Below are positions 28,330-37,430 of a DNA stretch of 64,000 bases, one piece after another (position 1 is the first letter of the stretch; each line of letters begins with the position of its first letter). Source of the stretch: Afipia sp. GAS231 (GTDB lineage: Bacteria; Pseudomonadota; Alphaproteobacteria; Rhizobiales; Xanthobacteraceae); assembly GCF_900103365.1 (NCBI RefSeq), contig NZ_LT629703.1, forward strand, positions 2,046,001-2,110,000, given 5' to 3'. The notes beneath the pieces were generated by a model. It saw only the letters and a program-made list of their open reading frames with translations. It was not told where the DNA came from and searched no databases. The translations under genes were made by a program, and so were the position numbers.

Positions 28330-28445
28330 CTCAATGCTCCATGGCGCCGGTCGCGCTAAGCCATGGACAATATAAGCGATTGCACGACCAGAGGCTGTAC
28401 CTTGCCGGCAACATCCGCAAACGATTGCGGTTACCGGCGGCGCGC

Positions 28446-30038
28446 CTAGTGCGCAGCCTCACCGCCTGCCGCCGAAGCCGCGGGTTTATCCAGCAGCATG
28501 ACCAGGAGGCTGAGGCTGAAATAGAAAATGGTCAGCATGAAGAAGGCGTCGCCGTAGCCCATCACCACCGCCTGCCGGTGCACGATCTGCGATAACTGTT
28601 TCATCGCCATCAGCGCGGCATCGCCCATGCCCTGCAGGCGCTGGGTGAACATGTTGAGGGTTTCGGTCGCGGTGGCATTGCCCCAGTTCACGCGCTCCTG
28701 CAGCCGCACGATATGCAGATCGGTGCGTTGGTTCAGCACCTGGTTGATGACAGCCAGCCCGACCGCGCCGCCGAGGTTGCGCGTCAGGTTGAACAGGCCC
28801 GAGGCGTTCTTCACCCGCTCCGGCGCCAGCGTCCCGAGCGCGATGGTATTGGTCGGCACCATCGCGAACATCATGCCGATGCCGCGCAGGATCTGCGGCA
28901 CCAGCAATTCGTAGAAATCATAATCGCGGGTGATCCAGGTCATCTGGTAGGAACCGAGCGCGAAGATGCACAGGCCGATCGCGATGATGTAGCGCAGGTC
29001 GACCTTCAGCATCAGCCGTCCGACGATCGGCGCGGTGAAGAACATGGTGATGCCCGAGACGAACATGGTCTCGCCAATCATCAGCGCGCTGTAGCCGCGC
29101 ACCTCGGCGAGATAGCGCGGATACATGTAGGTCAGGCCGTAGAGTCCGACGCCGATGCAGAACGAGAGCAGGCAGCCGATGCCGAAATTGCGGTCATTGA
29201 ACGTCCTGACATCGACGATCGGCTCGCGCGCGGTCAGCACGCGCCAGAAGAAGGCGATCGCCGAGACGAAGCAGACCGCCGCACAGGTCGCCACCGACGT
29301 GTCCTGCAGCCACTCGTATTGCGGGCCTTCTTCCAGCACATATTCGAGCGAGCCAAGAAAGCCCGCCATGAACAGCAGGCCCCACCAGTCGAAATGCTCA
29401 AGCAGCGCGAAATTCGGCCTGTCGAAATCCACCAGCGCCAGTACGCCGATGGTGATGCCGATGCCGGGGACGATGTTGATGAAGAACAGCCAGTGCCACG
29501 ACATCAAGTCGGTGATGAAACCGCCGACCGTCGGACCGATGGTCGGCGCCAGCGTCGCGACCAGGCCGATGATCGGGCCGACAATGTAGAATTTCTCGCG
29601 CGGAAACACCGTGTAGGCCGAGGCGAACACGGTCGGGATCATGCCCGCCCCGAGGAACCCCTGGATCGCCCGCCACAGGATCATCTGCTCGATGCTGGAG
29701 GCAAAGCCACAGAAGAAACTCGCGATGGTGAAGCCGGAGGCGGAAATCGCAAACAGCAAACGGGTGCCGAACGCGCGCGACAGGAATCCGGAGAGCGGGA
29801 TCGCGATTACTTCCGCAATCAGATACGAGGTCTGAACCCACGACACTTCGCTGGAGGAGGCCGAGAGGCCGGCCTGGATTTCAGACAGCGACGCCGAGAC
29901 GACCTGGATGTCCAGGATCGACATGAACATCCCGAACACCATGATGAGAAACGCAAACAGCCGCCGCGGCGGAATCCGCTCGGACGTCTGCGCCGCTGGG
30001 TTCATCATGCCGGGGGGAGCGGTGGTGGCATCAGCCAT
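28446..30038 (-). CDS. emrB: EmrB-type DHA2-family MFS multidrug transporter
   Basis: A 530-residue proton-driven drug exporter with 14 predicted helices. Signatures include the N-terminal ILDIQVVSASLSEIQAGL segment, VSWVQTSYLIAEVIAIPLSG and motif C-like GPTVGGFI. It works with the membrane-fusion protein encoded 50 bp upstream in the same operon, and presumably with a TolC-type channel elsewhere. Regulation by the divergent TetR protein is likely. Confidence 0.93.
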   Translation of the reverse strand: MADATTAPPGMMNPAAQTSERIPPRRLFAFLIMVFGMFMSILDIQVVSASLSEIQAGLSASSSEVSWVQTSYLIAEVIAIPLSGFLSRAFGTRLLFAISASGFTIASFFCGFASSIEQMILWRAIQGFLGAGMIPTVFASAYTVFPREKFYIVGPIIGLVATLAPTIGPTVGGFITDLMSWHWLFFINIVPGIGITIGVLALVDFDRPNFALLEHFDWWGLLFMAGFLGSLEYVLEEGPQYEWLQDTSVATCAAVCFVSAIAFFWRVLTAREPIVDVRTFNDRNFGIGCLLSFCIGVGLYGLTYMYPRYLAEVRGYSALMIGETMFVSGITMFFTAPIVGRLMLKVDLRYIIAIGLCIFALGSYQMTWITRDYDFYELLVPQILRGIGMMFAMVPTNTIALGTLAPERVKNASGLFNLTRNLGGAVGLAVINQVLNQRTDLHIVRLQERVNWGNATATETLNMFTQRLQGMGDAALMAMKQLSQIVHRQAVVMGYGDAFFMLTIFYFSLSLLVMLLDKPAASAAGGEAAH

Positions 30039-30088
30039 GATCTACCCGGGACCTGCCACCGGGCTCGCGCCCGGTGCTTCAAGAAAAA

Positions 30089-31396
30089 TTACTGCGGATG
30101 TATCGCCGTCGGCGTATCGAGGTCGGCGTCGCTGTCCGCGTCAGCCGCGCCTTCGCGGGTATCGACGGTGGTGTAGACCGACATCCCCGCGCGCAGCAGG
30201 TTTTGCTTCGCCACGTCCTTTGGCACGCGAATACGAACCGGCAGCCGCTGCACGATCTTGGTGAAATTGCCAGTGGCGTTGTCAGGCGGCAGCAGCGTGA
30301 ACACCGAACCCGCCGCCGGCGAAATGCTCTCGACGGTGCCGGCGAACTTGCGCAGGCCGTAAGCGTCGACCTTGATCGTCACGGGCTGGCCGGGACGGAT
30401 GCGCTTGAGCTGGGTTTCCTTGTAATTGGCGTCGATGAAGACGTCGTTGAGCGGCACCACATTGGCGAGCCGCTGACCGGCCTGGATGAAATCGCCGGTG
30501 TTGACGAGCCGGTTGGAGAAGGTGCCGTCGACCGGTGCGCGCACCGAGGTGAAGGCGAGATCGCGCTCGGCCTTCGCCAGCGACGTCTGCAGTTCGGCAA
30601 ACTGGGCCTGGGCTTCAGCCTGTTGCGCCCGGGTGACTTCGACATTGTCGCGCGCCGCGTCATAGGCCGCCCGCGCCGCCTTCACCGCCGCCACGCCCTG
30701 GTCGCGGCCGGCCTCGGATTGCTCAAAAGTCGCCCGCGAGGCAAATCCCTTGGTGCTCAACGCCTCCTGACGATCGTAGTCGAGACCCGCGCGCTTCAGC
30801 GCCGCTTCCGAGGAAGCGAGCTGGGCGCTGGCCTGCTCGACCGCGCTCACCAGCGCGGTGACCTGGCGGCCGATCCGGTCGATGGTGGCCTGCTGGGTCG
30901 CAATCCTCGTGCGCGCGGCATCCACCGCGATCTTGTAATCGCCGTCGTCGATCTTGAAGATGACGTCGCCGGTATGAACGATCGCATTGTCGACGGGCAG
31001 GATCGCGGCGACATGCCCCGCCACCCGCGCGCCGAGCGTGGTGTTGTTGGCGCGAACGTAGGCGTCGTCGGTCGAGACATAGAAACGGCCGACGAGCAGG
31101 AAATAGACGCCGTAGCCGATCGCCGCGAGCGCCAGCAATCCGAACACGCCCATCATCACGAATTTGCGCTTGCCCGGCTTGGCGGCAGCCGGCTTGTCGG
31201 CAGCCGTCTTGGCCGGTGGCGCGGCCGGATTCTCGGTTGCCGGACCGGCCGGCGTCTCCGCGGGGCGGCGCCTGGTTTCTTCCGCGACGTGTGTCCGCAG
31301 CTGATCCGCCAGCTGGGCGGTGCGCGCAACTTCGTCCTCCGCCGTCTCCGGCCCGGTACGAACTACGCGTGCTGCCTGATCTCTCGCTGCGGCCAT
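30089..31396 (-). CDS. emrA: EmrA/HlyD-type membrane-fusion protein
   Basis: The periplasmic adaptor for the MFS pump. From ATG 31396 it has 435 residues; GGGGAGG lies upstream at good spacing, so this start is preferred to 31429. It has a long Ala/Pro-rich cytoplasmic N-terminus, one membrane helix (KFVMMGVFGLLALAAIGYGVYFLL), then the biotinyl-lipoyl segment, a long alpha-helical hairpin and a beta-barrel domain (DVFIDANYKETQL). The extended N-terminal tail is longer than in E. coli EmrA. Confidence 0.92.
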   Translation of the reverse strand: MAAARDQAARVVRTGPETAEDEVARTAQLADQLRTHVAEETRRRPAETPAGPATENPAAPPAKTAADKPAAAKPGKRKFVMMGVFGLLALAAIGYGVYFLLVGRFYVSTDDAYVRANNTTLGARVAGHVAAILPVDNAIVHTGDVIFKIDDGDYKIAVDAARTRIATQQATIDRIGRQVTALVSAVEQASAQLASSEAALKRAGLDYDRQEALSTKGFASRATFEQSEAGRDQGVAAVKAARAAYDAARDNVEVTRAQQAEAQAQFAELQTSLAKAERDLAFTSVRAPVDGTFSNRLVNTGDFIQAGQRLANVVPLNDVFIDANYKETQLKRIRPGQPVTIKVDAYGLRKFAGTVESISPAAGSVFTLLPPDNATGNFTKIVQRLPVRIRVPKDVAKQNLLRAGMSVYTTVDTREGAADADSDADLDTPTAIHPQ

Positions 31397-31477
31397 TACC
31401 GGCCTCCCCATTCCGATTTCGCGACGCAAGTGCGGCCAAAAGCCGGCTGCCCAAGCATCGTCACCCTCAAAAGTAGC

Positions 31478-31500
31478 ATTGACCGAACGGTTCGGTCAAT
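31478..31500. promoter_or_regulatory. Perfect inverted repeat, likely TetR operator
   Basis: Arms ATTGACCGAAC and GTTCGGTCAAT surround a single central G, giving a perfect 23-bp palindrome in the divergent space between emrA and the TetR gene. The GACCG/CGGTC half-sites are typical of TetR/AcrR operators. It probably represses both directions. Confidence 0.85.
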
Positions 31501-31586
31501 ATACATTCTCCACCCGTCGGACCATAGAGCGAAAAATCCTTCCCGCCCGTATCCCGGGTTGAAATCTTTCGCGAGAAGATAAACCA

Positions 31587-32228
31587 ATGGTTGCAGCCAC
31601 TCCAAACACGATTCATCTCGCCGCTGAAGAGGATTCTTCGAAGCGCCGGCAGATTTTGGACGGCGCCCGCAAGGTTTTCATGGATCTCGGCTTTGACGGC
31701 GCCAGCATGAACGAAATTGCGCGCTCAGCCGGCGTCTCCAAGGGAACGCTGTATGTCTATTTCGCCGACAAGAACCGGCTGTTCGAGGCGATCGTCCACG
31801 AAGAAGCGCTCGCGCACGGCCAGGTCGTCTTCAATTTCGACCCCGGGCGCGATGTCGAAACCACGCTGCACGAATTCGGCGAGGCCTACATGGAACTGGT
31901 GTGCCGGCCCGGCGGCGGCTCCGCGATCCGCACCGTGATGGCGATCGCCGAACGGATGCCGGATGTCGGCCGCCGCTATTACGAACAGGTGCTGGAAAAA
32001 ACCATCAACGGCCTCGCCGACTGTCTTCGGGCGCATGTCCGATCGGACGATCTCGCCATCGACGACTGCCAGCTTGCGGCATCGCAATTCATGATGATGT
32101 GCCAAGCTTCGCTGTTTCTGCCGTTCATTTTCCAAGCCGCCCCCGCCCCTTCGGCGGAACGCATCGCCGAAGTGGTCGAGAGCGCGACGCGGATGTTCCT
32201 GGCAATGTATCGGGCGAAGCCGGTGTGA
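31587..32228 (+). CDS. TetR/AcrR repressor of the efflux operon
   Basis: A 213-residue regulator. The HTH is at residues 22-60 (FDGASMNEIARSAGVSKGTLYVYFADKNRLFEAI), followed by a helical ligand domain. It is divergent from emrAB with a perfect palindromic operator in between, which makes autoregulated repression of the pump the simplest model. The inducer is unknown. Confidence 0.93.
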   Translation: MVAATPNTIHLAAEEDSSKRRQILDGARKVFMDLGFDGASMNEIARSAGVSKGTLYVYFADKNRLFEAIVHEEALAHGQVVFNFDPGRDVETTLHEFGEAYMELVCRPGGGSAIRTVMAIAERMPDVGRRYYEQVLEKTINGLADCLRAHVRSDDLAIDDCQLAASQFMMMCQASLFLPFIFQAAPAPSAERIAEVVESATRMFLAMYRAKPV

Positions 32229-32253
32229 CGGCGGACGATTAGCTTCAGGCCGA

Positions 32254-33765
32254 TCAGGCCGCCAGATCCCGACGCGCGGACAGCATGGTTGGCGCAGCGA
32301 CGGTGCGGTTGCGCCCCGCATGCTTCGCTTCATAGAGCGCCAGATCGGCCGATTTGATCAAGTCGCTTGGGGCCAGCCCGACCTGCGGAACCATGGAAGC
32401 GACGCCGATGCTGATCGTCGGGCAAATGTCGGGACGTCCTTGCTGCTGGCTGCGCAACGACAGCACGCTGGCTCGGATCTCCTCGGCAATGCGACAGGCG
32501 CCCTCGGTCGATTCGCCCGGCAACAGCACCGCAAACTCCTCGCCGCCATAGCGCGCACTGAGATCGGATGCGCGTTTTGCCCCGTTGGCGATGCATTCGG
32601 CGATCGAAGCCAGCGCCGCGTCACCCGCCTGGTGTCCGTGGGCGTCGTTGTAGGCCTTGAAGCCGTCCGCATCGATCATCAGCAGCGCCAGCGGCCCGGC
32701 CGACCGCTGCGAGCGGCGCCATTCGCTGGACAGGACCTCATCGAACTTCCGCCGGTTGCACAGCCCGGTCAGGCCGTCGGTGCTGGCGAGCCGCGCGAGC
32801 TGGTTTTCGGCGACGGTTCGTCGCTTCAGCGCCAACGCCAGAAACACCGTCAGCGCCATCGTCATCGCGCAGAGTGCCAGCATGATCGAGCCGATCAGCC
32901 AGACTTCCCGCCACCAGTCGGCATAAATGGTTTCGAGCGAGACGCCCTCGACGATCAGCAGCGGATGATGGCCGACTTGCTGAAACACGAACAGGCGCCG
33001 AACGCCGTCGAGGATCGAAACCGTTTCGTACCAGCCGTTCTGCACCTGAGGGAATTGCTGGAATACCTGGGATTTGCGCAGACTCTGCCCGATCGTGTCG
33101 ATGTCGAACGGCGCCCGCATCAGAATGGTGCCGTCCGCGCCGATCAGGTTCATCGAATCCTTGGGACCGTACTTCAGCTTCCTGAACAGGTTGTGGAAGT
33201 AGCTCACGTGCATGCTGCCGGCGACGATCCCGCCAAACGATCCGTCCGGGTTGGCGATCCGCCGGCTGAAGCCGATCAGGTATTGTCCATCAGGCGCCAC
33301 CCAGGGACGGCTGATGTAAAGACCGGCGTCGGCCTGCCTGACGTGAATCTGAAAAAAATCCCGCCCGGAGTAATTCGCCTCGGCGGGTACCAGCGAATGT
33401 GAGTCCAGGACGACCTTGCCGAGACGATCCGTGACCAGGATCGACCCCATGTCCTTGGCGGTGGCCGCACGGTCGAACAGCACGACCTGGCGCAGTTCCG
33501 GACTGATCTTGTCGATCTCGGGCAGCTTCATGCCGTCGACGACCGCCTGCAGCGACAGATCGTACAGCTCGATGTTTCGGTCGATCTCGCTGGCAAGGCT
33601 GGAAACCAGATTGGCGGCGGCTTCCCGGCTGTGCAGGTAGTCCCTGCCGCCGGCCTGCCAGAGCACCCAGCCGCAAATCGCGGAGAAGCTCAGCGTCACG
33701 GCGAGCCCCAGCATCAACAGCCACTTGGTCGGCGCGGTCGTTTGCCTTGCGAAGCGCGTAGCCAT
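32254..33765 (-). CDS. Cache-domain diguanylate cyclase
   Basis: A 503-residue membrane sensor that should make cyclic di-GMP. A membrane helix near residues 20-40 is followed by a periplasmic double-Cache-type domain (about 45-285), a second membrane helix (WLIGSIMLALCAMTMALTVFLALA) and a GGDEF domain. The active site reads GGEEF (residues 407-411), and an RxxD inhibitory site (RASD, 398-401) lies five residues before it, so product inhibition is expected. ATG 33765 has a GAGG site at good spacing; the longer reading to 33852 is not supported. Confidence 0.93.
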   Translation of the reverse strand: MATRFARQTTAPTKWLLMLGLAVTLSFSAICGWVLWQAGGRDYLHSREAAANLVSSLASEIDRNIELYDLSLQAVVDGMKLPEIDKISPELRQVVLFDRAATAKDMGSILVTDRLGKVVLDSHSLVPAEANYSGRDFFQIHVRQADAGLYISRPWVAPDGQYLIGFSRRIANPDGSFGGIVAGSMHVSYFHNLFRKLKYGPKDSMNLIGADGTILMRAPFDIDTIGQSLRKSQVFQQFPQVQNGWYETVSILDGVRRLFVFQQVGHHPLLIVEGVSLETIYADWWREVWLIGSIMLALCAMTMALTVFLALALKRRTVAENQLARLASTDGLTGLCNRRKFDEVLSSEWRRSQRSAGPLALLMIDADGFKAYNDAHGHQAGDAALASIAECIANGAKRASDLSARYGGEEFAVLLPGESTEGACRIAEEIRASVLSLRSQQQGRPDICPTISIGVASMVPQVGLAPSDLIKSADLALYEAKHAGRNRTVAAPTMLSARRDLAA

Positions 33766-34020
33766 CGGTAACCTCAAACACTCGGCGCCCCCCGCGCCTT
33801 GCTCCTTTTCTAGCGCTGCCGCGTTGAGGAAGCCGTCGCGATTTGCGCGCAATTCCTGACCGCGTATTCAGGCTTCGGTAACCTTGCGGACCCGCGTCGT
33901 CTCGCTGCGGCTGCGATGTGCATCACTGCGACGGGGGCTTGAGCCAACCGCGAGCCGGCGGCTGCGCGCCGGGAAACGATGCATGGCACCCGCCCTCGCC
34001 CGTTACGTCACGGGACCGTC

Positions 34021-34058
34021 ATTTGACATTTCATTCCATTTTGTCAAATTCGTCAAAT
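34021..34058. promoter_or_regulatory. Candidate operator of the second TetR gene
   Basis: ATTTGAC at 34021-34027 is inverted as GTCAAAT at 34043-34049 and repeated directly at 34052-34058, where it runs into the start codon. The layout suggests autoregulation by the TetR protein encoded immediately downstream. Confidence 0.45.
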
Positions 34059-34740
34059 GAGCCCCCGCACCCGTATCATCGACGCCGCGAAGACGGTGTT
34101 CCGCCGCCAGGGCTTCCGCCGTTCGTCGATCGAGCAGGCGGCCGAAGCCGCAGGGCTGACGCGGCAGGCGCTCTACCATCACTTCAAGTCCAAGGAAGCG
34201 TTGTTTCGCGCCGTGATCGAACGGTTTTATGAAGACGCGTTCGCCGCCGAAACGGCCGCCGCTGCCGCCGCGGAGAAGGCCGGCGGCAGCCTCCCCGATG
34301 TCATCGTCGCCGCGGTCACCGCCAAGCTCGGGCAATTGGCCGAATCGCTGGATGGTTCGCCCCATGTCGAGGAGCTGTTCTCCGAACATCTCGCGCAAGC
34401 CCGCGACCTCTACCAGAAATATTCCGCCGCTCATGGCGAGCAACTTGCGGCGACCATTGCCCGCATCTGCCGCAAGCAGGGCCTCACCCTCAGCGCCGGG
34501 ATGACGCCGCGCGATCTGGCGCGCTGCGTCGAGATGACGATCAACGGCACCAAATCCGCCTACCCCGCGATGCAGCCGGCGGCCGCCTTCCTCAGGGATC
34601 TCGAGATCATGCTGCGGACGTTCGTCGCGGGTGCAGTGAGCCCGGCGAAGCCGCGCGCCGCGAAACCGAAGCCGGCGAAAAAATCTACGAATAAACCCGT
34701 GAAGAAATCCACCCGCAAACACCTGGGAGATCGCAAATGA
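34057..34740 (+). CDS. TetR/AcrR regulator of the molybdenum hydroxylase operon
   Basis: A 227-residue regulator with an N-terminal HTH (FRRSSIEQAAEAAGLTRQALYHHFKSKEALFRAV). The last 30 residues are a Lys/Pro/Ala-rich tail (AAKPKPAKKSTNKPVKKSTRK) of a type that can add nonspecific DNA binding. Its stop overlaps the start of the hydroxylase gene (ATGA at 34737-34740), so regulator and enzyme share one transcript. Confidence 0.93.
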   Translation: MSPRTRIIDAAKTVFRRQGFRRSSIEQAAEAAGLTRQALYHHFKSKEALFRAVIERFYEDAFAAETAAAAAAEKAGGSLPDVIVAAVTAKLGQLAESLDGSPHVEELFSEHLAQARDLYQKYSAAHGEQLAATIARICRKQGLTLSAGMTPRDLARCVEMTINGTKSAYPAMQPAAAFLRDLEIMLRTFVAGAVSPAKPRAAKPKPAKKSTNKPVKKSTRKHLGDRK

Positions 34741-37430
34741 GCACGATGACGATCAACGGCCAACTCGCGCCGCTCCCCGATGACCCCGATGCGCTGCTGA
34801 TCGAGGTCGTGCGCGACGCGCTCGACCTGACCGGCACCAAGCTCGTATGCGGCGCCGGCGTCTGCGGCGCCTGCACCGTGCTGGTCGACGGCGCGCCGGT
34901 CGTGAGCTGCCTGATGCCGGCGCGCGCCGCGGCTGGCAAGGCGGTCACGACGGTCGAAGGTATCGGTGCGGGAAAACTGCATCCGGTGCAGAAGGCATTC
35001 ATGGCACACGACGCGCTGCAATGCGGGTTCTGCACGCCCGGTTTCATCGTCGAGGCCGCGGCGTTTCACGACCGCTGGCGGGCGGCGAAGGGAACGGCTG
35101 TGCCGTCGCGCGAGGAAATCGGCGCCGCGTTGTCGGGGCATCTCTGTCGCTGCGGCGCCTATGACGGCATCTTCCACGCCGTGGCGGACGCCTGCGCTGG
35201 CCGCTTCGACAACGACGCGGTCGCCGCGCCGCCACGGATGGAGGCGCGCGACAAGGTGACCGGTGCTGCGAAATACACCGTCGACATCCGTCATGATGGC
35301 CAGCTCGAAGGCGTGATCCTGCGCTCAGCCCTCGCGCATGCGCGCATCACGTCGCTCGACCTCGCGCCGGCGCAGGCGATAGCTGGCGTCGGCGCCGTCG
35401 TTTCGCTGCTCGGCGACGATCGCGTCGTGCGCTATGTCGGCGCCCCCATCGCCGCCGTCGCCGCGAAGGATCGCAAGACCGCGCTTGCCGCGATCGCCGC
35501 CATCGGGATCGACACTGAAAGGCTGCCGGCGGCGGTCGGACTGGAGCAAGCGCGCAAGCCGGATGCGCCGGTCGTGTTCGAAAAGCCCGATCGCAAGAAG
35601 GCCGGCAACGTCTCCGAAGGCGGCGGTTCGCCGGCCCCCTGGAAAGGAAATATCCGCGGACCGTCGGCGGCGTTTTCCAAAAAGCCGAAGCAGGTGCAGA
35701 GCTGGATGGCGGATGCACATGAAGCGAACAATCCGCTGCTGGTCGAGGGCACATTCCGGACCGGCACACAATCGCATGCGTGCCTCGAGCCGCACGCCGC
35801 GGTGGCCCGGTTCGACGGCGACGTTCTCACCGTGCACGCCTCGACCCAGGCGGTGTTTCATCTGATGGAGCTGATCGCCAAGCGCTTCAAGCTCGAGCAC
35901 GACAAGGTCCGCGTCATCGCCGACCATGTCGGCGGCGGTTTCGGTTCGAAGGCGAGCTTGGGCATGGAGACCATTGCCGCGATCGAGCTCGCGCGTGCCG
36001 CCAAAGCGCCGGTCCGCATCGTCTATGACCGTCATGAAGAATTGTCGGTGACCGGCTATCGCCCGGCGGCGGAAGTCAAGATCGCGCTGCTGCCGTCGGC
36101 GCAGGGCGAACTGAAAGCCCTGTCGCTCACCGCCCATGCCGACACCGGCGCCGCGACCAACTCGACCATCGCCGCACTGGCGCGCCTGATCTACCCGGCG
36201 GAAGCCAAGGCGCTCGCCGATTACGACGTCATCAGCAACCTGCCGCCCGGCGCCGCCTTCCGCGGTCCGGGCGGACCGCCGATGGCGTTCGCGCTGGAGC
36301 AGGCGATCGACGAAGCGGCGCTGCGGATGAACGCCGACCCGATCAGCTTACGCAAGCGCTGGGATCCCGATCCGAACCGCCAGCGTCTCTACGACTGGGC
36401 CTTGAACCTGGAGGTCTGGCGCAACCGGAAACCGGCGTCCGCACAGAACGGCCGCTATCGCCGCGGCGTCGGCGTCGCCACCGGCTACTGGCTCTATCTG
36501 TGGCAGCCCGGCTCCACGGTCGAGGTCGCGGTCAAGGGCGGGCGTCTCGTCGCCAGCACCGCGACGCAGGATATCGGCACCGGCACCCGCAGCGTGATCG
36601 CCAATACGGTGGCGCGCGAGTTCGGGCTGGAGCCGCACGAGGTCGAGGTCAGGATCGGCGATTCCAGATTGCCGGAAGGTCCGGGCTCGGGCGGCAGCCG
36701 CGTCACCGCCTCGGTGGTGCCGCCGACGCTGCTCGCGATCGCAAAGCTAAAGACCGCGATCGAAGCCAATGCGAAACGGAAACCGGTACCCGGCTCCAAC
36801 GCGCCGTGGCGCGAGTTGCTCACGGCCTCGCCCGATCTCGCCGCGGCAAGCGAACGCCCCGAGGACAGCAAGCAGATGGCGCCCGGAATCCAGTCGCCGC
36901 TGAAGCAGGTCGGCCTGCTTGGCTGGATCTTCGGCTTCATGATGCGGCGCTTTTCCAATCTCGCGATCGGGGCCGGCGTGCCGAGTTCGGTGCAGGTGAT
37001 CGAGGTCGAGGTCGATACCTGGCTCGGGCATGTCCGCGTCGTCAGCGTGCACACCGGTATTGCCGTCGGCAAGATCGCCGCACCCGCACTGGCCCACAGC
37101 CAGGCGGCTGGCTCGGTGATCCAGGGCATCGGCTACGCGCTCTACGAAGCGCGCGAAATCGACGCCGTCACCGGCGACATCCTCTCCGGCGGGATGGAGG
37201 ATTACCGGATCCCGGGAATCTCCGACACGCCCGCGATCGACGTGCATTTCGATGAAGCCGGCTTCGGCCACGTGCTCGGCGGCAGCGTCGGCATCGGCGA
37301 GGTCGCGACCGTGCCGACCTCGCCGGCGATCGCCAACGCCGTCTGCAACGCGACCGGCATCCGGCTGACCGAACTGCCGATCCGTCCCGACCGCCTGATT
37401 GCCGCACTCAAAGGGAGGGTCGCCGCATGA
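34737..37430 (+). CDS. Molybdenum hydroxylase: fused 2Fe-2S and molybdopterin subunits
   Basis: An 897-residue xanthine dehydrogenase/aldehyde oxidase-family enzyme in which the small iron-sulfur subunit and the large molybdopterin subunit are one chain. Cys 38, 43, 46 and 58 form the plant-type 2Fe-2S site; Cys 96, 99, 137 and 139 form the second cluster. A shortened a/b hammerhead domain starts near 170, and the Mo-cofactor domain runs from about 330 to the end. The catalytic Glu is probably Glu855 in GIGEVATVPTSPAIANAV. The FAD subunit is the next gene. No signal peptide is visible. Substrate (purine, aldehyde or N-heterocycle) unknown. Confidence 0.9.
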   Translation: MSTMTINGQLAPLPDDPDALLIEVVRDALDLTGTKLVCGAGVCGACTVLVDGAPVVSCLMPARAAAGKAVTTVEGIGAGKLHPVQKAFMAHDALQCGFCTPGFIVEAAAFHDRWRAAKGTAVPSREEIGAALSGHLCRCGAYDGIFHAVADACAGRFDNDAVAAPPRMEARDKVTGAAKYTVDIRHDGQLEGVILRSALAHARITSLDLAPAQAIAGVGAVVSLLGDDRVVRYVGAPIAAVAAKDRKTALAAIAAIGIDTERLPAAVGLEQARKPDAPVVFEKPDRKKAGNVSEGGGSPAPWKGNIRGPSAAFSKKPKQVQSWMADAHEANNPLLVEGTFRTGTQSHACLEPHAAVARFDGDVLTVHASTQAVFHLMELIAKRFKLEHDKVRVIADHVGGGFGSKASLGMETIAAIELARAAKAPVRIVYDRHEELSVTGYRPAAEVKIALLPSAQGELKALSLTAHADTGAATNSTIAALARLIYPAEAKALADYDVISNLPPGAAFRGPGGPPMAFALEQAIDEAALRMNADPISLRKRWDPDPNRQRLYDWALNLEVWRNRKPASAQNGRYRRGVGVATGYWLYLWQPGSTVEVAVKGGRLVASTATQDIGTGTRSVIANTVAREFGLEPHEVEVRIGDSRLPEGPGSGGSRVTASVVPPTLLAIAKLKTAIEANAKRKPVPGSNAPWRELLTASPDLAAASERPEDSKQMAPGIQSPLKQVGLLGWIFGFMMRRFSNLAIGAGVPSSVQVIEVEVDTWLGHVRVVSVHTGIAVGKIAAPALAHSQAAGSVIQGIGYALYEAREIDAVTGDILSGGMEDYRIPGISDTPAIDVHFDEAGFGHVLGGSVGIGEVATVPTSPAIANAVCNATGIRLTELPIRPDRLIAALKGRVAA

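Noticed and set aside
28713..30176. A 487-codon plus-strand frame opposite emrB, rich in Asp, His, Arg and Gln
   Set aside because: It is the antisense shadow of a clear 14-helix transporter gene; composition is what GC-rich codon bias produces in that frame.
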